Positions 43,234 to 51,659 of a stretch of DNA of 64,000 nucleotides are shown here, piece by piece. Each line of letters opens with the position of its first letter. Position 1 is the first letter of the stretch. The translations under genes and the position numbers were made by a program. The DNA comes from Streptosporangium subroseum (GTDB taxonomy: Bacteria; Actinomycetota; Actinomycetes; Streptosporangiales; Streptosporangiaceae): contig NZ_FZOD01000003.1 in NCBI RefSeq assembly GCF_900188345.1, positions 1 through 64,000 on the forward strand. The letters are read 5' to 3'. A model generated the notes under the pieces. That model saw nothing but the letters and a program-made list of their open reading frames with translations. It was not told the DNA's origin and made no database searches.

Positions 43234-44322
43234 TTACGGCGCGAGCGCCCGCCGGTGTTTCCAGGCGAGTTCCAGCACGGCCGCACCGGCCGCCTGCATC
43301 GGCTCGTCGTGAACGTAGCGGGCCACCTGATCGGCGCGGAAAGGGATGCCGGTGGCCCCGATCACCCGTCCTTCCTCGTTGCTCTCCACGATGTCTCCGA
43401 GGATCGCGTCGAACGTCTCCGCCTCGATCACCGTCACGGCCAGGAGGTCCGTCGCGAACGTCAGCGGATCGACCCCCAGCCCGAGTGCGAAGGACCGGAG
43501 CCGGCCATCGGCGCGGGCCTGCTCCAGCTGCTGGTAGAAAGGCCAGGAGCCGTAGGTGAATGCTTCGTCGTACAGCTCGGAGCGCCCGAGAAACTCCTCG
43601 CCGTACTCCCGCACGACACACTTCCAGAGGTCGAAGTCCTCCGCCTCGGTCGCCTCGCTCACCGGCTGGAAGATTCCCACCGGCATGACCTGGTAGAGCC
43701 CGCCTCCGTGCGCGACCCGCGCCGGGTCGCGCCAGTGGAGGACAAACGTCATCTCACCCGTACGGCTGTCGCGGCGCAGGGTCAACATCGACACGGCGGG
43801 CAGGGCGGCCCGTCTGCTCAGGTCGGTGGGATCCCCGATGAGGGACCGGAAGGGAAGCCCGTCGTCCTGCGACAGGTGGGCCGTCGCCAGCTCGTGTGCC
43901 ACGGCCTCTCCGACATTGACGCCGTCGAAGTAGGACCCGCGGGTGAAACTCAGCCCCGGCCATCCCACGTCGAGCAACCGGTAGCACGGGCGGTTCTCGA
44001 ACAGGCCGGGCCTGCCGTGGTTCATCATGGTCGCCGCGTAGGTGGCGCCGCCCTCCAAGAGGGCCGGCCGGACCTCCCGCTCATCGCCCGTCACGGCCGG
44101 CGGAGGAGCGGAGCCGGACCATTTCAGCGCGATGCGATCGAGTGCGAGCGGCTCGCTCAGCCGCCAGTCATCGCGGGTCAGCAGGGGCGTCGATCCCACC
44201 CGCTCGTGGTCGGGGTAGAGCCGGTCGGCGATGCGGGCGAGATCGTGACGATGACCGTTCAGGTAGTGGCGTACCCCCTGCCATGTCAGGCGGGCATCGT
44301 CCGGCTGCGCGTTCGCACTCAT
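43234..44322 (-). CDS. conserved hypothetical protein with Nudix-like C-terminal half
   Basis: A 362-residue protein of a family widespread in actinomycetes, often fused to or beside HTH regulators; here it stands alone without an HTH. The N-terminus TWQGVRHYLNGHRHDLARIADRLYP is characteristic. Later LHWRDPARVAHGGGLYQVMPVGIFQPV and WKCVVREYGEEFLGRSELYD resemble a Nudix fold with R-E-x-x-E-E. The C-terminal block FALGLGVDPLTFATDLLAV is also family-typical. Function unknown. Confidence 0.8.
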   Translation of the reverse strand: MSANAQPDDARLTWQGVRHYLNGHRHDLARIADRLYPDHERVGSTPLLTRDDWRLSEPLALDRIALKWSGSAPPPAVTGDEREVRPALLEGGATYAATMMNHGRPGLFENRPCYRLLDVGWPGLSFTRGSYFDGVNVGEAVAHELATAHLSQDDGLPFRSLIGDPTDLSRRAALPAVSMLTLRRDSRTGEMTFVLHWRDPARVAHGGGLYQVMPVGIFQPVSEATEAEDFDLWKCVVREYGEEFLGRSELYDEAFTYGSWPFYQQLEQARADGRLRSFALGLGVDPLTFATDLLAVTVIEAETFDAILGDIVESNEEGRVIGATGIPFRADQVARYVHDEPMQAAGAAVLELAWKHRRALAP

Positions 44323-44529
44323 CGAGGCCCCGAAACAAGAGACGGCGTTGCCTACGACACCCTACGACGGCGGCGAAAGTCCCCCGGCGCCTCCAGCCGG
44401 GAGCGAGTCACCCGGCGAGGCCACCCCGTTCACCGCCGTCCGGCCCCGCCCGGTGCGCCGCCGTCCTCACGCCGTTGGGCGAAGGCCGGCACATCGCGAG
44501 CCGGCGGTGGACACGCCGGAGCCCGGTCG

Positions 44530-45252
44530 TCACTCGAACACGATGTCGTCGAGGTCGATGGACACGATCAGCGGTTCCGGCATCACGTTGCCGTCCTCGC
44601 CGATCAGGTGGACCCGGCGCCTGGTCGGGACGACGATCCCGTCGAACTCCCGGTGCTCCGAGGAGTAGTGCGCCGCCGGGCCGGTGGAACCGAGCACTTC
44701 GGAGACGTAGTCGTGCCGCCTGATGAGCCCGTCGGCGTCGATGTAGTAGGTCTGTTCCTTGCTGTGGGTCGCGATGTGGTCGGGGTAGGTCACCTTCAGC
44801 CGGCGCCAGGTCTGACCGTCCTCCTGCCAGGGCGACAGCTCTTCGGTCCGGAACCCCGGATCCGCGAACGAGAACGGCTCGGTCAGGTAGGTCCACATCG
44901 CGTATCCGGCGAAGTAGGCCAGGTGCAGCCTGTCCCACGGCGTTTCGACGGTGTGGCCGGCGAACGCGTCCCGGGGATCGAGCCGCTCCTCGACCACCTC
45001 TCCCGCATCGCTTTCGACGGCGACGCGATCCGCGGTGAAGGCGCTGCGCAGTCCCGGCCGGCCGAACGGGAAATGACTGGCGAACTGGCGGTGGAGGTCG
45101 ACGTGCACCGTCGCGTCCTCGATGACGCCCTCCTGCCCCTTAAGCGCCCAGAGCCCACCGCCGTTGACGAGGTGCGCCCTGACGGACGTGAGCTCATTCC
45201 ACCGGTCCAGGCCACCGTGTACGGCGATCACACGATCTCTCAGTTCGTTCAT
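44530..45252 (-). CDS. conserved hypothetical protein, possible LolA-like fold
   Basis: About 240 residues from ATG 45252 (the frame opens at 45267). Blocks include NELRDRVIAVHGGLDRWNEL, TPWDRLHLAYFAGYAMWTYLTEPF and YYIDADGLIRRHDYVSEVLG. The long antiparallel pattern suggests a LolA/outer-membrane-lipoprotein-carrier-like fold without a signal peptide; no function is assigned. Its promoter (45330-45358) is a near copy of the SDR promoter at 41.4 kb, including the GACCGGTC operator, so the two genes are probably co-regulated. Confidence 0.75.
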   Translation of the reverse strand: MNELRDRVIAVHGGLDRWNELTSVRAHLVNGGGLWALKGQEGVIEDATVHVDLHRQFASHFPFGRPGLRSAFTADRVAVESDAGEVVEERLDPRDAFAGHTVETPWDRLHLAYFAGYAMWTYLTEPFSFADPGFRTEELSPWQEDGQTWRRLKVTYPDHIATHSKEQTYYIDADGLIRRHDYVSEVLGSTGPAAHYSSEHREFDGIVVPTRRRVHLIGEDGNVMPEPLIVSIDLDDIVFE

Positions 45253-45280
45253 TTCAGGTTCTCGCATCTCTCTGTCGTCG

Positions 45281-45294
45281 ATATGACCGGCCGT
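45281..45294 (-). promoter_or_regulatory. second near-match operator
   Basis: atatgaccggccgt matches atatgaccggtcgt at 45331-45344 in 13 of 14 positions and lies exactly 50 bp (about five helical turns) from it, between the promoter and the gene start. Confidence 0.55.
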
Positions 45295-45329
45295 GCCGGT
45301 CCGGCACGACTGGGCATGGCCCCGCTTTC

Positions 45330-45358
45330 AATATGACCGGTCGTCTTAGTCGTGTCAA
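45330..45358 (-). promoter_or_regulatory. promoter with overlapping GACCGGTC operator
   Basis: On the minus strand TTGACA (45358-45353), 17-base spacer, CATATT (45335-45330). The 15-mer acgaccggtcatatt (complement of 45330-45344) is identical to 41433-41447. The -10 overlaps the palindrome, consistent with repression. Confidence 0.75.
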
Positions 45359-45437
45359 GCGAGTCCGCGATCCTGCCGGTCGGCTCACACCCTCGGCACA
45401 GCCGCACATGCGGTCGCGCCTCCGTATCATCGACTAC

Positions 45438-46037
45438 ATGACCGCTGAGTCCCCGGATCCCTCCCACCGCGGCGAACTACGCGTCTCCCATGCCGACCGC
45501 GAAGCGGTGGTGGAGCAGTTGAGCAAGGCGGCGGCCGAGGGTCGCATCGACCTCACCGAGCTGGATGAGAGGCTGGAACGGGCGCTGACCGCCAGGACCT
45601 ACGCCGATCTGACACCCCTCACCGCCGACCTGCCGTCCGAAGTTCCGCCGAATGCCGGAAAGCCGCTGGTCCTCAAAGGAGGCCTCCACGGCGTGGCGCG
45701 CGTCGGGCGCTGGCAGGTGCCCGCGAAAATAACCGCGTACGGCGGCATGGCGGGCGTCAAGCTCGATTTCACCCGGACCGACTGCCGGCTACCCGAGGTC
45801 GAGATCGAAGTAAACGGCCAGATGGCCGGTGTTGTCATCGTCATCCCCGACGGCTGGATCGCGGAGACCGGCGAAGTGGATCCGGGCATGGGCGGCCTGA
45901 AGGACAGGACCACTTCCGACCGGCTTCCGGGCACACCCCTGATCCGTCTCACCGGCACCGGCGGCGCGGCGGGGGTCGTCATCCGCCACCCCAACGGCCT
46001 GGAACGCCGCAAACTGAGGCGCGATCAACCGCGGTGA
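45438..46037 (+). CDS. DUF1707 (SHOCT-like) protein with LiaF-type C-terminal region
   Basis: A 199-residue protein. The N-terminal DUF1707 domain appears as LRVSHADREAVVEQLSKAAAEGRIDLTELDERLERALTARTYADL. The C-terminal half, from KPLVLKGGLHGVARVGRWQVP to VIIVPDGWI-type strands, resembles the beta-rich cell-wall-active-antibiotic-response (LiaF) region. No transmembrane helix is evident. Start ATG 45438 is the first before the conserved domain. Such proteins are abundant in actinomycetes; the role is unknown, possibly envelope stress. Confidence 0.88.
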   Translation: MTAESPDPSHRGELRVSHADREAVVEQLSKAAAEGRIDLTELDERLERALTARTYADLTPLTADLPSEVPPNAGKPLVLKGGLHGVARVGRWQVPAKITAYGGMAGVKLDFTRTDCRLPEVEIEVNGQMAGVVIVIPDGWIAETGEVDPGMGGLKDRTTSDRLPGTPLIRLTGTGGAAGVVIRHPNGLERRKLRRDQPR

Positions 46038-46274
46038 GCACCGGCGTCCGGAGCGCACGGAGGTGGTTTCAGCACGGACCACGCCCGCCTCGGTGAAGGG
46101 CTCCTCCTCTTCGGACGGTCGGCGGCAGGAGCCCCCGGCATCGGTGTTCTCCCGGCCGCTAGCATGGGGTGCCCTTTGTGACTTCCGGTATTCGAGATCA
46201 ACTGGGCGGGAATGCCTCGCAGTCCTGCGACAAGAACATCCGACCATCGATCCCGGAAGGCCCTGACCCCGAAC

Positions 46275-46991
46275 ATGGCCATCGTCACCGTCGTGATCCC
46301 GACGTTCAACGAGGTGGACAACCTTCCGCTGATCGCGGAGGCCCTGCTCGCGTTGCCACTTGACGGCCTTCGACTCCTGGTCGTCGACGACAATTCCCCG
46401 GACGGCACGGGAAAGGTGGCCGACGGACTGGCCGCCGCACATCCCGGCCGGGTCAGCGTGGTGCACCGGCAGGTCAGAGAAGGGCTCGGGCGCGCTTACA
46501 TCGAAGGCATGGAGACCGCGCTCTCGGCCGGGGCGGAGTTCGTGGTGCAGATGGACGCCGACTTCTCCCATCCCGTTGACGCCGTTCCGCGACTGCTCGG
46601 GACCGCGGAGGCGACGGGGGCGGCGTGCGTGATCGGCAGCCGGTACGTCCCGGGCGGCACGCTGGCCGCCGAATGGAGCCGGCGGCGGCGGGCCCTGTCC
46701 GCGTGGGCGAACTTCTACGTCCGCACCATCCTGCGCATCAGGTTGCGGGACGTGACCGCCGGGTTCAAGATCTGGCGGGCCGAAAGCCTCGCGGCGCTGG
46801 ACCTCGGCGGGATCTCCTCGGGTGGCTACAGCTTCCAGGTGGAGATGCACTACCGGGCGACCAGGGCGGGGATGACGATCATCGAGATTCCCATTCACTT
46901 CTCCGACCGCAGGGCGGGCAGTTCGAAGATGAGCCTGCGGGTGCAGCTGGAGTCGGCGCTGATGCCGTGGCGGCTGAGGTTCAGGCGCTGA
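46275..46991 (+). CDS. polyprenol-phosphate mannosyltransferase (Dpm1/Ppm1 type)
   Basis: A 238-residue family 2 glycosyltransferase without transmembrane anchor. It has IPTFNEVDNLPLIAEAL, LLVVDDNSPDGTGKVAD, VVQMDADFSHPVDAVPRLL (D-x-D), RDVTAGFKIWRAESL and SGGYSFQVEMHYRATRAGMTIIEIPIHFSDRRAGSSKMS, all diagnostic of dolichyl/polyprenyl-phosphate-mannose synthases. It makes the lipid-linked mannose used for lipoglycans and protein mannosylation. ATG 46275 is chosen at the family N-terminus. Confidence 0.93.
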   Translation: MAIVTVVIPTFNEVDNLPLIAEALLALPLDGLRLLVVDDNSPDGTGKVADGLAAAHPGRVSVVHRQVREGLGRAYIEGMETALSAGAEFVVQMDADFSHPVDAVPRLLGTAEATGAACVIGSRYVPGGTLAAEWSRRRRALSAWANFYVRTILRIRLRDVTAGFKIWRAESLAALDLGGISSGGYSFQVEMHYRATRAGMTIIEIPIHFSDRRAGSSKMSLRVQLESALMPWRLRFRR

Positions 46992-47072
46992 GGCCAGGCG
47001 TCTGGGCCCCGTCGCGACCACGGCCGATCTGTGAGAAGAATAACCTCTGCCAAGAACACCGCAGGAGGCGAT

Positions 47073-47450
47073 ATGCGCCAGAGGCCACGGATGACGCTGA
47101 CAGCCACGGTGCTTGACGCACCCGACCCCCACGCGCTGGCGGACTTCTACCATCAGCTGTTCGGCTGGAAGGTGGAGCAGGACGAGCCCGACTGGGTGAC
47201 GCTCCGCGCGCCCGGTGGCGGACCGGGACTGTCGTTCCAGACCGAGGCGGCCTACGTCAGGCCGACCTGGCCCGCCGGCCCCGGCGATCAGCAGATGATG
47301 ACGCACCTGGACATCGAGGTGGACGATCTCGACGTCGCCGGAGCGCACGCGGTCGCCGCGGGGGCGACCCTCGCCGAGTATCAGCCCCAGGACGACGTAC
47401 GGGTCTATCTCGATCCCGCCGGGCACCCGTTCTGCCTGTGGACACGGTAG
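47073..47450 (+). CDS. VOC-family (glyoxalase/bleomycin-resistance-like) protein
   Basis: A 125-residue two-motif VOC protein (DAPDPHALADFYHQLFGWKV, MTHLDIEVDDLDVAGAHAVAAGATL, VRVYLDPAGHPFCLW). Putative metal ligands are the His in the second motif and the acidic end of the last strand. GGAGG lies four bases before ATG 47073. The substrate is unknown; relatives include thiol-modifying and resistance proteins. Confidence 0.9.
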   Translation: MRQRPRMTLTATVLDAPDPHALADFYHQLFGWKVEQDEPDWVTLRAPGGGPGLSFQTEAAYVRPTWPAGPGDQQMMTHLDIEVDDLDVAGAHAVAAGATLAEYQPQDDVRVYLDPAGHPFCLWTR

Positions 47451-47480
47451 GCAGCACCCCGGAGAGCGGTGAAAACTTTC

Positions 47481-48044
47481 TTATATCCCCAGAAACGAAC
47501 GCGCGTTGGCGACGAAAACCGGAGTTCCGCAGTTCTCCAACGAGCTCAGCACATCCTTCATGGTCATCGGAAGATGAGACGGCTTGCCGGTTGCCGCGAC
47601 TTGCTCCTCCAGAACATGGAGAATAACATCCGGGGCCTGTTCCAGCTTGTAGCACAAGAACGTGTCAGGGTGCTGGACCTCAATATCGAGGTGTTCGCAT
47701 GCTGAGCCCGGAAAGTCACGGAGATTAAGAGTTACGATCACATCGGCATGGCCGCGAACTGCGGCAGCAAGGACATGACGATCCTTGACATGGTTCCCCA
47801 TCGAGTCCTCAAGAGGTTCCCATCCTTCAACCATGGCTTCGGGGAAAGCCCTTCGAACAAAGGAGAATGTACGGTCTACCAGGAGTTCAGGACGCCCGTT
47901 CCTCACGAGGGCACCCCGAACCTCGGCTAGTATCCGCTCGCTCCATAGGGGCTGGTAAATGCCGGCTTCCGCAGTTCTTAGAAGGGTGTCGCGTAGCGCG
48001 TTTGGGTACAGCACACAGGCGTCGAGCACGGCAGAGAACGGCAC
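47481..48044 (-). CDS. PIN-domain ribonuclease toxin (VapC-like)
   Basis: A 187-residue PIN_3-type protein. The first acidic residue is in VLDACVLYPNALRD, followed by WSERILAEVRGALVRNG and the second and third acidic positions around VKDRHVLAAAVRGHADVIVTLNLRDFP. This long PIN form with a helical C-terminal tail is typical of type II toxins paired with excisionase-like antitoxins. The probable antitoxin gene ends 18 bases upstream on the same strand. Base composition is lower in GC than neighbours, suggesting acquisition. Confidence 0.88.
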   Translation of the reverse strand: MPFSAVLDACVLYPNALRDTLLRTAEAGIYQPLWSERILAEVRGALVRNGRPELLVDRTFSFVRRAFPEAMVEGWEPLEDSMGNHVKDRHVLAAAVRGHADVIVTLNLRDFPGSACEHLDIEVQHPDTFLCYKLEQAPDVILHVLEEQVAATGKPSHLPMTMKDVLSSLENCGTPVFVANARSFLGI

Positions 48045-48062
48045 CAGAACAGCATAGGCTTC

Positions 48063-48569
48063 TTAGAATTCATTGGTGGGCTTGTCGTACATACCCGCAC
48101 CCACAGAGTCTGCAGTCAATTCATCCAGAAGCCGTCGCCGCTCCGTTCGGCGCCTCTCCTTGAAGGCAAGAACATCCTGGAGTTTCACTCTTCTATGCGC
48201 CCCGGGACGATCTGTCGCCCGCCGATAGGGAATCTCTCCGTCTTCCAACAGCTTAACCAGGGTGGGTCTGGATATTCCCAACAGTTCAGATGCCTCATAA
48301 GTGGACATTGTCATGTGCTGCGGTGCAACAGTGACAGCCAGACCCATCGACAGAGCCTCCGCCACTTGCAGGAGAGCCTCGTAGATCTGCGTCGGCAAGG
48401 GGATCTGAGGTGACCCATCAGGGCCCGTAAGGAGCGCCGGGCAGTCTGCCACCGACCGTCCTCGCTTACGCAACTCCTCCACTAGATCAACAATGGCAGC
48501 CTGAGTCTGAGGATCCTCTTCAGGTAGGAATGTCCTAGCGTCTGCCGCGGCCAACGACGTGTCGCCCAT
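48063..48569 (-). CDS. excisionase-type DNA-binding antitoxin
   Basis: A 168-residue protein whose C-terminal half has an excisionase/MerR-like winged helix: MTMSTYEASELLGISRPTLVKLLEDGEIPYRRATDRPGAHRRVKLQDVLAF. The N-terminal half is helical and may neutralise the PIN toxin encoded next. The arrangement (antitoxin first, toxin 18 bases later) is the usual type II layout, with the antitoxin repressing the operon. Lower GC than the surroundings. Confidence 0.82.
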   Translation of the reverse strand: MGDTSLAAADARTFLPEEDPQTQAAIVDLVEELRKRGRSVADCPALLTGPDGSPQIPLPTQIYEALLQVAEALSMGLAVTVAPQHMTMSTYEASELLGISRPTLVKLLEDGEIPYRRATDRPGAHRRVKLQDVLAFKERRRTERRRLLDELTADSVGAGMYDKPTNEF

Positions 48570-48688
48570 GTGAGTCCTCCGTCACCGCATGTCTCCGTAC
48601 TTGGACGGTATCTCAAAACGAAACTAGTGAAAGCGCATTCAGCCAAAAGATGGTGCTCCCCCAAGCCAAGGCGTCATGACCCGTATGA

Positions 48689-48720
48689 CAAAGGGTCCCG
48701 GTGCGGACCGGGACCCTTTG
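48689..48720. terminator. terminator hairpin
   Basis: 14-bp perfect stem (48689-48702 with 48707-48720) with loop gcgg, next to the glycerophosphodiesterase remnant's 3' end. Confidence 0.8.
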
Positions 48721-48767
48721 GTGCCGGGCGGCCGCGGAGGCCGTGCCGGCGTGCGGGGGAAAGACGA

Positions 48768-48944
48768 TCAGCCCCGTGCGCGGCGATACTGCTTGGGCAG
48801 CTTGAAGCCCCGCGAGGCGAGCACCGTACGCAGGCGGTCGGGGTAGTCGGTGATGAGGCCGTCGACACCGTCGTCGATGAGCTTGTTCATGGTGGGCTCG
48901 TCGTCGACGGTCCACGCCGTACGCCGTGCCCGGTCGATGAAGCC
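48768..48944 (-). pseudogene. glycerophosphodiester phosphodiesterase, 3' remnant
   Basis: The last about 58 codons of a GDPD-family enzyme, ending in TGA at 48768. The preserved part reads AWTVDDEPTMNKLIDDGVDGLITDYPDRLR and a short basic tail, the standard C-terminus (WTVDD, DGIITDYPD). Catalytic N-terminal sequence (H-R-G, E-x-D) is absent upstream, where sequence similarity ends abruptly. It appears to be a truncated leftover of deletion or rearrangement next to the toxin-antitoxin insertion. Confidence 0.8.
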
Positions 48945-49034
48945 ACGGAGACGTCTGGACCCCGTGGGCTCTCCTGCCCCGTACGGGGCCGCCGTCGGAC
49001 CCCATGTGCTCTTTCGTCCCGTACCGGTCGCCGT

Positions 49035-49334
49035 TCAGAGAAGCAGGGCGAGGGCGGCCCGATGGAGATCTTCCGATCGGGAGAACAGCGCGGTCCCCTC
49101 CACCGGATGACCTTCCCCGCCCACCCCGCCGAACCTGCCGCCGGCCTCTTCGACGATCAACGACAGCGGAGCGTAGTCCCACACCTTGCCGCCCACCTGC
49201 ACCGCCAGGTCAAGCTCGCCCGCGGCCACCAGGAGAGCGGCATGCGCCCACTCCCACTCACGGGGACGAGCGGCCGAGGCGAGGCCCTCGATGAGATCGC
49301 GGCGTGCCGCCGGTAGCGACTCGACCGGCGGCAC
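49035..49334 (-). pseudogene. inositol monophosphatase-family protein, 3' remnant
   Basis: About 100 codons with the C-terminal half-motif of IMPase-like enzymes: WAHAALLVAAGELDLAVQVGGKVWDYAPLSLIVEEAGGRF, where WD-x-AP and EEAGG are the family hallmarks. The N-terminal metal-binding motifs (E-E, D-P-L-D-G-T) are missing, and the frame runs into the upstream region of the AraC-type gene. A broken gene, not a functional phosphatase. Confidence 0.75.
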
Positions 49335-49380
49335 GAAATCCCGGTCGTCGTCGCATACCCTCTTATACGTGACAGGGGCG

Positions 49381-49830
49381 ATGACTCGAGCCGTAACCGT
49401 CGAACTGCTCTCTCACCTTCGCCGGGCGCGTGATCACATCGACCGTCACTACCAGCGGGCGTTGAACCTCGACCAACTCGCAGCGGTCGCCGGGGTGTCC
49501 AAGTTCCACTTCGCCCGCAGCTTCGAGGCGGCATACGGAGAGACCCCGATCCGCTATCTCACCCGCCGCCGCATCGAGCGCGCCCAGGACCTGCTTCGGG
49601 TCGCCAACCTGACGGTGACCGAGGTGTGCATGCTGGTCGGGTTCGCCAGCCTCGGGTCGTTCTCATCGCGGTTCGCCCAGTTGGTGGGCGAGAGTCCCAC
49701 CGCGTACCGCAACCGCTGGGCCGTCCGGGGCGGCCCGCACATCCCCGGATGCTTCCTGTTCATGCGTGGAGCGCTTGATCCCCGTGGCACGACGGGGCCC
49801 ATCGCCGACGAGCCGGATCGCGCAATCTGA
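49381..49830 (+). CDS. AraC-family regulator (HTH-only)
   Basis: A 149-residue protein consisting almost only of the two AraC helix-turn-helices: LNLDQLAAVAGVSKFHFARSFEAAYGETPIRYLTRRRIERAQDLL and LTVTEVCMLVGFASLGSFSSRFAQLVGESPTAYRNRW. It lacks a ligand-binding domain, as in SoxS-like members. ATG 49381 is the first before the domain. It is followed after 39 bases by a VOC-family gene on the same strand. AraC plus VOC pairs of this kind are common in actinomycetes and suggest local regulation. Confidence 0.92.
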   Translation: MTRAVTVELLSHLRRARDHIDRHYQRALNLDQLAAVAGVSKFHFARSFEAAYGETPIRYLTRRRIERAQDLLRVANLTVTEVCMLVGFASLGSFSSRFAQLVGESPTAYRNRWAVRGGPHIPGCFLFMRGALDPRGTTGPIADEPDRAI

Positions 49831-49869
49831 GAGAAGCACCGGCCGGGCGACGTCGCCTACGGTGTTCAC

Positions 49870-50298
49870 ATGATTACCAACATCTCACTGGTCACCGTCT
49901 ACTGCCTCGACCAGGACAAGACGCGAGACTTCTACGTTGAGAACCTGGGCTTCGAGCCCCGCTCCGACGTCACGATGGGCGGGGATTTTCGCTGGGTCAC
50001 CATCGGCCACCCCAGTCAGCCCGATATCGAGGTCACCCTGGCGACGCCCGGGCCGCCGCTTGACGCCGAGGCCGCGGCCTTCGTCCGGCGTCAGCTGGAG
50101 AAGGGCGAGATGGGCGGCCTCGGACTCCGGGTCGACGACTGCCGCAAGACCTACGAGGAGCTGAACGCCAAGGGCGTGACCTTCCTGCAGGAGCCGTCGG
50201 ACCGGCCGTACGGCGTCGAGGCCGTCATGCGCGACAACACGGGAAACTGGCTGGTCCTGGTCGAGCCCAAAGAGTTCGCTCCCGAGGACTTCGCCTGA
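49870..50298 (+). CDS. VOC-family protein (second)
   Basis: A 142-residue VOC protein: ISLVTVYCLDQDKTRDFYVENLGFEPRSDV, FRWVTIGHPSQPDIEVTLATPG, GLGLRVDDCRKTYEELNAKGVTFLQEP and the C-terminal MRDNTGNWLVLVEP with the acidic metal position. Probably co-transcribed with the AraC-type gene. No specific substrate can be read. Confidence 0.92.
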   Translation: MITNISLVTVYCLDQDKTRDFYVENLGFEPRSDVTMGGDFRWVTIGHPSQPDIEVTLATPGPPLDAEAAAFVRRQLEKGEMGGLGLRVDDCRKTYEELNAKGVTFLQEPSDRPYGVEAVMRDNTGNWLVLVEPKEFAPEDFA

Positions 50299-50396
50299 GA
50301 CTTCGCCCGAGCCGGGCCGACCTGGGCGGTCCGGTCTGGACGGCCTGATCTGGGCGGCCTGGTCTGGCTGGTCCGGTGCGCTCCGGACTCCCCGGC

Positions 50397-50445
50397 GACG
50401 TCGCCGAATACCGCCGAGGCGAGCTCGGCGGTATTCGGCGATGTC
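50397..50445. terminator. bidirectional terminator
   Basis: 22-bp stem with a single mismatch (50397-50418 with 50424-50445) and a 5-base loop, between the convergent VOC and membrane-protein genes. Confidence 0.88.
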
Positions 50446-50462
50446 GCGGCCGGGCTCGACGG

Positions 50463-51530
50463 TCAGACCAGCCCGCAGTAGTGGCACCTGCCCCGCCTGC
50501 GCAGGTAGTAGGCCAGCGTCGCCACGCCGAGCGCCACGGCCCAGATCGGCCAGTACGCCATCGGGCTGCTCAGCCAGGCGGCCGGATCGGTCCAGTCCGT
50601 CATGCGAACGGCCTGCATGCCCGCCGACAGCAGCACGGCGGTGACCGCCGACGCGAGGGTGATCGGAAGGGCGGGCGGCACCCGCCTGCCCGCCAAGCCG
50701 ATCATCCAGCGGGGCCAGACCTCGCCCCAGCGGTGCACCAGCCCGAGCGTGAGAACGCCACCGGCCGCCGCGACCGTCGCCAGCCCCGCTCCTGCCCACA
50801 CCAGGCCTGATTCGTGCAGCCAGCGCAGATCCTCCCTGGAGAACAGCAGCGGGACGTTGAGCGCCCACGCCCAGCGGACCACGGCGTAGAAGAGCGGGAC
50901 GACGAAGGCCGTATAGGCCGCCCAGCGCCCCCACCTGGCCGCCGAGGCGGGGGCCGTCCAGGTGGCGGTCCTGCGCTCGGAACGGCCGCAGCCGCCGCAG
51001 GAATCGCCGGTGCGTCGCTGGAAGGCCAGCGCCGCGCCCGTCCACAGCAGCCCTCCGCCCAGGCAGATGATCAGGTTCAGCACCGGCCACGGCAGCCCGA
51101 CCTCGAAGTAGTCGACGGGCGGCCAGCCGAACGGCAGCCCGACCAGGAAGATCGGGGCGTAGCCGACCGCGATCATGATTCGGACGTCGGGGATGAGGGC
51201 CACAAGCGCCCACGCGGCGAGCCAGGCCGTCGCGAGCACCGCGACACGGGCCGCGCCGCGCAGCCGTACCCGGGCCATGACCAGCGCGAGCATCGCGCCC
51301 GCGAACCCGAGTGCCGCGATGACCGGCGCGGTTCCCGCGGCCGTCGCGCCGCCCAGCAGCGACTCCGCCCTCGCGTCGGGGATGTCGCCCTCACCGAAGG
51401 GGAAACCCGCGCCGCCCAGCGCCCAGTAGAGCCCGAGCCCGCCGTAGACCAGCGACCACGCGCCTGCCGCGTACGCCGCCCACCGTGGCCATCGGGCGGT
51501 CGCCTTCCGATCGTCCATCGTCGTTTCCAT
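50463..51530 (-). CDS. multi-pass membrane protein of unknown function
   Basis: A 355-residue protein with about nine hydrophobic segments and two cytoplasmic cysteine clusters, C-GG-C-G near residue 190 and C-H-Y-C at the extreme C-terminus, which together could bind one metal ion. A conserved layout WAAYAAGAWSLVYGGLGLYWALGG occurs at the N-terminus and again, less exactly, in the middle (WGRWAAYTAFVVPLFYAVVRWAWAL), suggesting an internal duplication. No family recognised. It is divergent from the two-component operon. Confidence 0.75.
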   Translation of the reverse strand: METTMDDRKATARWPRWAAYAAGAWSLVYGGLGLYWALGGAGFPFGEGDIPDARAESLLGGATAAGTAPVIAALGFAGAMLALVMARVRLRGAARVAVLATAWLAAWALVALIPDVRIMIAVGYAPIFLVGLPFGWPPVDYFEVGLPWPVLNLIICLGGGLLWTGAALAFQRRTGDSCGGCGRSERRTATWTAPASAARWGRWAAYTAFVVPLFYAVVRWAWALNVPLLFSREDLRWLHESGLVWAGAGLATVAAAGGVLTLGLVHRWGEVWPRWMIGLAGRRVPPALPITLASAVTAVLLSAGMQAVRMTDWTDPAAWLSSPMAYWPIWAVALGVATLAYYLRRRGRCHYCGLV

Positions 51531-51659
51531 GGCTCAAGCGTTGAGCGGAGGAGGGTGCCGGGCCCATCTGCCGTTCGGTGGATCCCGCCCGGCCGGCACC
51601 GCGATCCGTCCCCCTTTTGGTGGATTTCCCGTGGCAGGGCCTCCCCATAGAGTCGATCC

